The translations under genes and the position numbers were made by a program. The notes under the pieces are model-generated. The model saw nothing but the letters and a program-made list of their open reading frames with translations, was not told where the DNA came from and did no database searches. From CAVYWD01 sp963772225 (GTDB taxonomy: Bacteria > Myxococcota > Myxococcia > Myxococcales > UBA5297), in NCBI GenBank assembly GCA_963772225.1, contig CAVYWD010000008.1, forward strand, positions 372,001 to 436,000: a stretch of 64,000 bases of DNA. The letters are read 5' to 3'. Positions within the stretch are counted from its first letter, which is position 1. Every line of letters begins with the position of its first letter. This document shows positions 62,673-64,000 of this stretch, piece after piece.

Positions 62673-64000
62673 GTGAAGTTCGAGAAGCTCTCAGTCGACG
62701 ACCTCATCCTCCAGGCGCAAAAGCCCTCTCGCTACGTCGGCGGCGAGGTCCACAGCGTGGCCAAGGATTCTGCGCTCCATGCGCGCCACCTGGGCGCTGT
62801 GCTTCCCCGACACCTACGAGGTGGGGATGAGCAACGTGGGCTTCCGCGTGCTCTACCACGTGCTCAACGCGCGCCCCGACGTCGCCTGCGAGCGGGCCTT
62901 CATGCCCTGGCCCGACATGGCGGCGCTCTGCCGCGAGCGCGGCGTGCCGCTCTGGTCGCTCGAGTCGCGCGCTCCCCTGGGCGACTTCGACGTCCTCGGC
63001 TTCAGCCTCCAGTTCGAAGCCTGCTACACGACCTGCCTGGCGATGCTCGACCTCGCCCGCGTGCCGCTCCTCGCGGCCGAGCGCGCAGACTCCCACCCGC
63101 TGGTGATCGCCGGCGGGCCCTGCACGGTCAACGGCGAGCCCGTCGCCCCGTTCTTCGACGCCATGGTCGTCGGCGACGGCGAGGAGGTCGTCGGCGAGAT
63201 CACCGACGTCGTCGCCGACTGGAAGGGCTCGGGGAGCTCGCGGCGCGAGCTGTTGCGCGCGCTCGCCCGCGTGCCCGGCGTCTACGTGCCGTCCTTCTTC
63301 GAGGTGAAGTACGGCCGCGACCGAACGCTCGAGGCCATCGTGCCCCTGGTGCCAGGCTACGAGCGCGTCGAGCGGCGCGTCACCGCTGATCTCAACGACG
63401 TCCCGCTGACCGACCGGCCCATCCTGCCGTTCATGCAGACCATCCACGACCGGCTGCCTTTGGAGATTCAGCGCGGATGCACCCGCGGCTGCCGGTTCTG
63501 CCAGGCGGGCATGCTCTCGCGCCCCGCGCGCCAGCGCGACCCGAGCAAGGTGCTGGAGCTCGCCGCGCTCGGGCTCAAGAACAGCGGCTTCGAGGAGGTG
63601 GGCTTCCTCTCCCTCTCGGCGGGCGACTACGGCTGCATCAACCCGCTGCTCGAGGACTTCTTCGCCCGGTTCTCTCCCGACAAGGTCGCCATCTCGCTCC
63701 CTTCGCTGCGCACCGAGACGCTGACCGACCGGCTCGCCAAGCAGATCGCCCAGATCAAGAAGACCGGCTTCACCCTGGCCCCCGAGGCCGCCACCGACCG
63801 GCTGCGCCGGGTCATCAACAAGGGGAACGCCGAGGAGAGCCTGCTCAAGGCCGCGGAGAGCGTCTTTCGCAACGGCTGGAGCCTGCTCAAGCTCTACTTC
63901 ATGATCGGCCTGCCTACGGAGACCGACGACGACGTGGTCGCCATCGCCGAGCTCGCCCGGAAGGCGTTCCGCGTCGCGCGCGGCATCCGGCCCGAGTCGC
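62673..64000 (+). CDS. B12-binding radical SAM protein (TIGR03960 type), frameshifted near the start and cut by the window end
   Basis: The start GTG at 62673 gives MKFEKLSVDDLILQAQKPSRYVGGEVHSV, typical of this family. Near 62775 the frame changes by one base and the family sequence goes on as MRATWALCFPDTYEVGMSNVG (from ATG 62779), then DVLGFSLQFEACYTTCLAMLD, the radical SAM cluster CTRGCRFCQAGM and VGFLSLSAGDYGC. The 3' end is beyond the window (last codons visible: GIRPES). The break is explained by one extra base in or near ctccatg. The family is thought to modify RNA or cofactors; the role is unknown. A downstream TIGR03936 partner, often fused or adjacent, cannot be seen. Confidence 0.85.

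Overview
The window is high-GC bacterial DNA, most likely from a myxobacterium-like organism (Myxococcota, possibly near Anaeromyxobacter). The evidence is mixed: an Omp85 protein with seven POTRA repeats, PATAN and Roadblock signalling proteins, an OmpA protein with type-3 thrombospondin repeats beside a DUF4398 lipoprotein, RegB/RegA and NtrC two-component pairs, and a decaheme OmcA/MtrC-type surface cytochrome with System II cytochrome c maturation and oxygen-independent heme synthesis. This points to a Gram-negative with respiratory flexibility. The taxonomic call is an inference.

Layout. 1-3.9 kb: end of tamB and an overlapping seven-POTRA Omp85 gene (frameshifted near its end). 3.9-9.2 kb, minus strand: tolQ-tolR-tonB/tolA-tolB-ppx-methyltransferase-small coiled-coil gene. 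9.7-14.5 kb: a repeat-domain lipoprotein, murI between two copies of a MITE-like palindromic element, hypothetical genes and nadK. 14.6-19.3 kb: PATAN/Roadblock, Roadblock and Cache-HAMP proteins, then a RegB/RegA redox pair (regB frameshifted). 19.3-25 kb: recN, a CheY-like receiver, a PP2C phosphatase, a DUF4398 lipoprotein, an OmpA-TSP3 protein and an alpha/beta hydrolase. 25-32.2 kb, minus strand: ccsA-resB-hemG-membrane protein-hemN-TorD-like chaperone. 32.3-35 kb: a histidine kinase and NtrC-type regulator pair.

35.1-42.2 kb is an island of visibly lower GC on the minus strand. It encodes a LysM protein, a 1,328-residue protein with an M23-like fold at its N-terminus and a GH19-like muramidase/chitinase domain at its C-terminus, and a secreted protein that may be its immunity partner. 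On its far side lies a decayed copy of the neighbouring kinase/NtrC genes. 42.3-48.6 kb: a Cys-rich eight-repeat lipoprotein, the decaheme cytochrome with its terminator, and glnB. 48.8-53.1 kb: an FAD oxidoreductase, a DUF559 nuclease gene enclosed by 39-bp inverted repeats, AmmeMemoRadiSam proteins B and AmrS, and a DUF99 protein. 53.4-61.8 kb is a second peptidoglycan-hydrolase locus: a 1,664-residue M23 protein sharing the M23-like second domain with the island protein, a secreted protein, a SleB-like hydrolase and a small protein. The window ends with a broken Uma2 gene and a frameshifted, truncated B12-binding radical SAM gene.

The two hydrolase loci are the best candidate for an undescribed system: paired large wall-degrading effectors with secreted small partners, linked by a shared, altered M23-like domain. 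Four conserved genes (Omp85, regB, Uma2, the B12/radical SAM gene) are each interrupted by an apparent single extra base, so sequence error should be excluded before reading biology into them.
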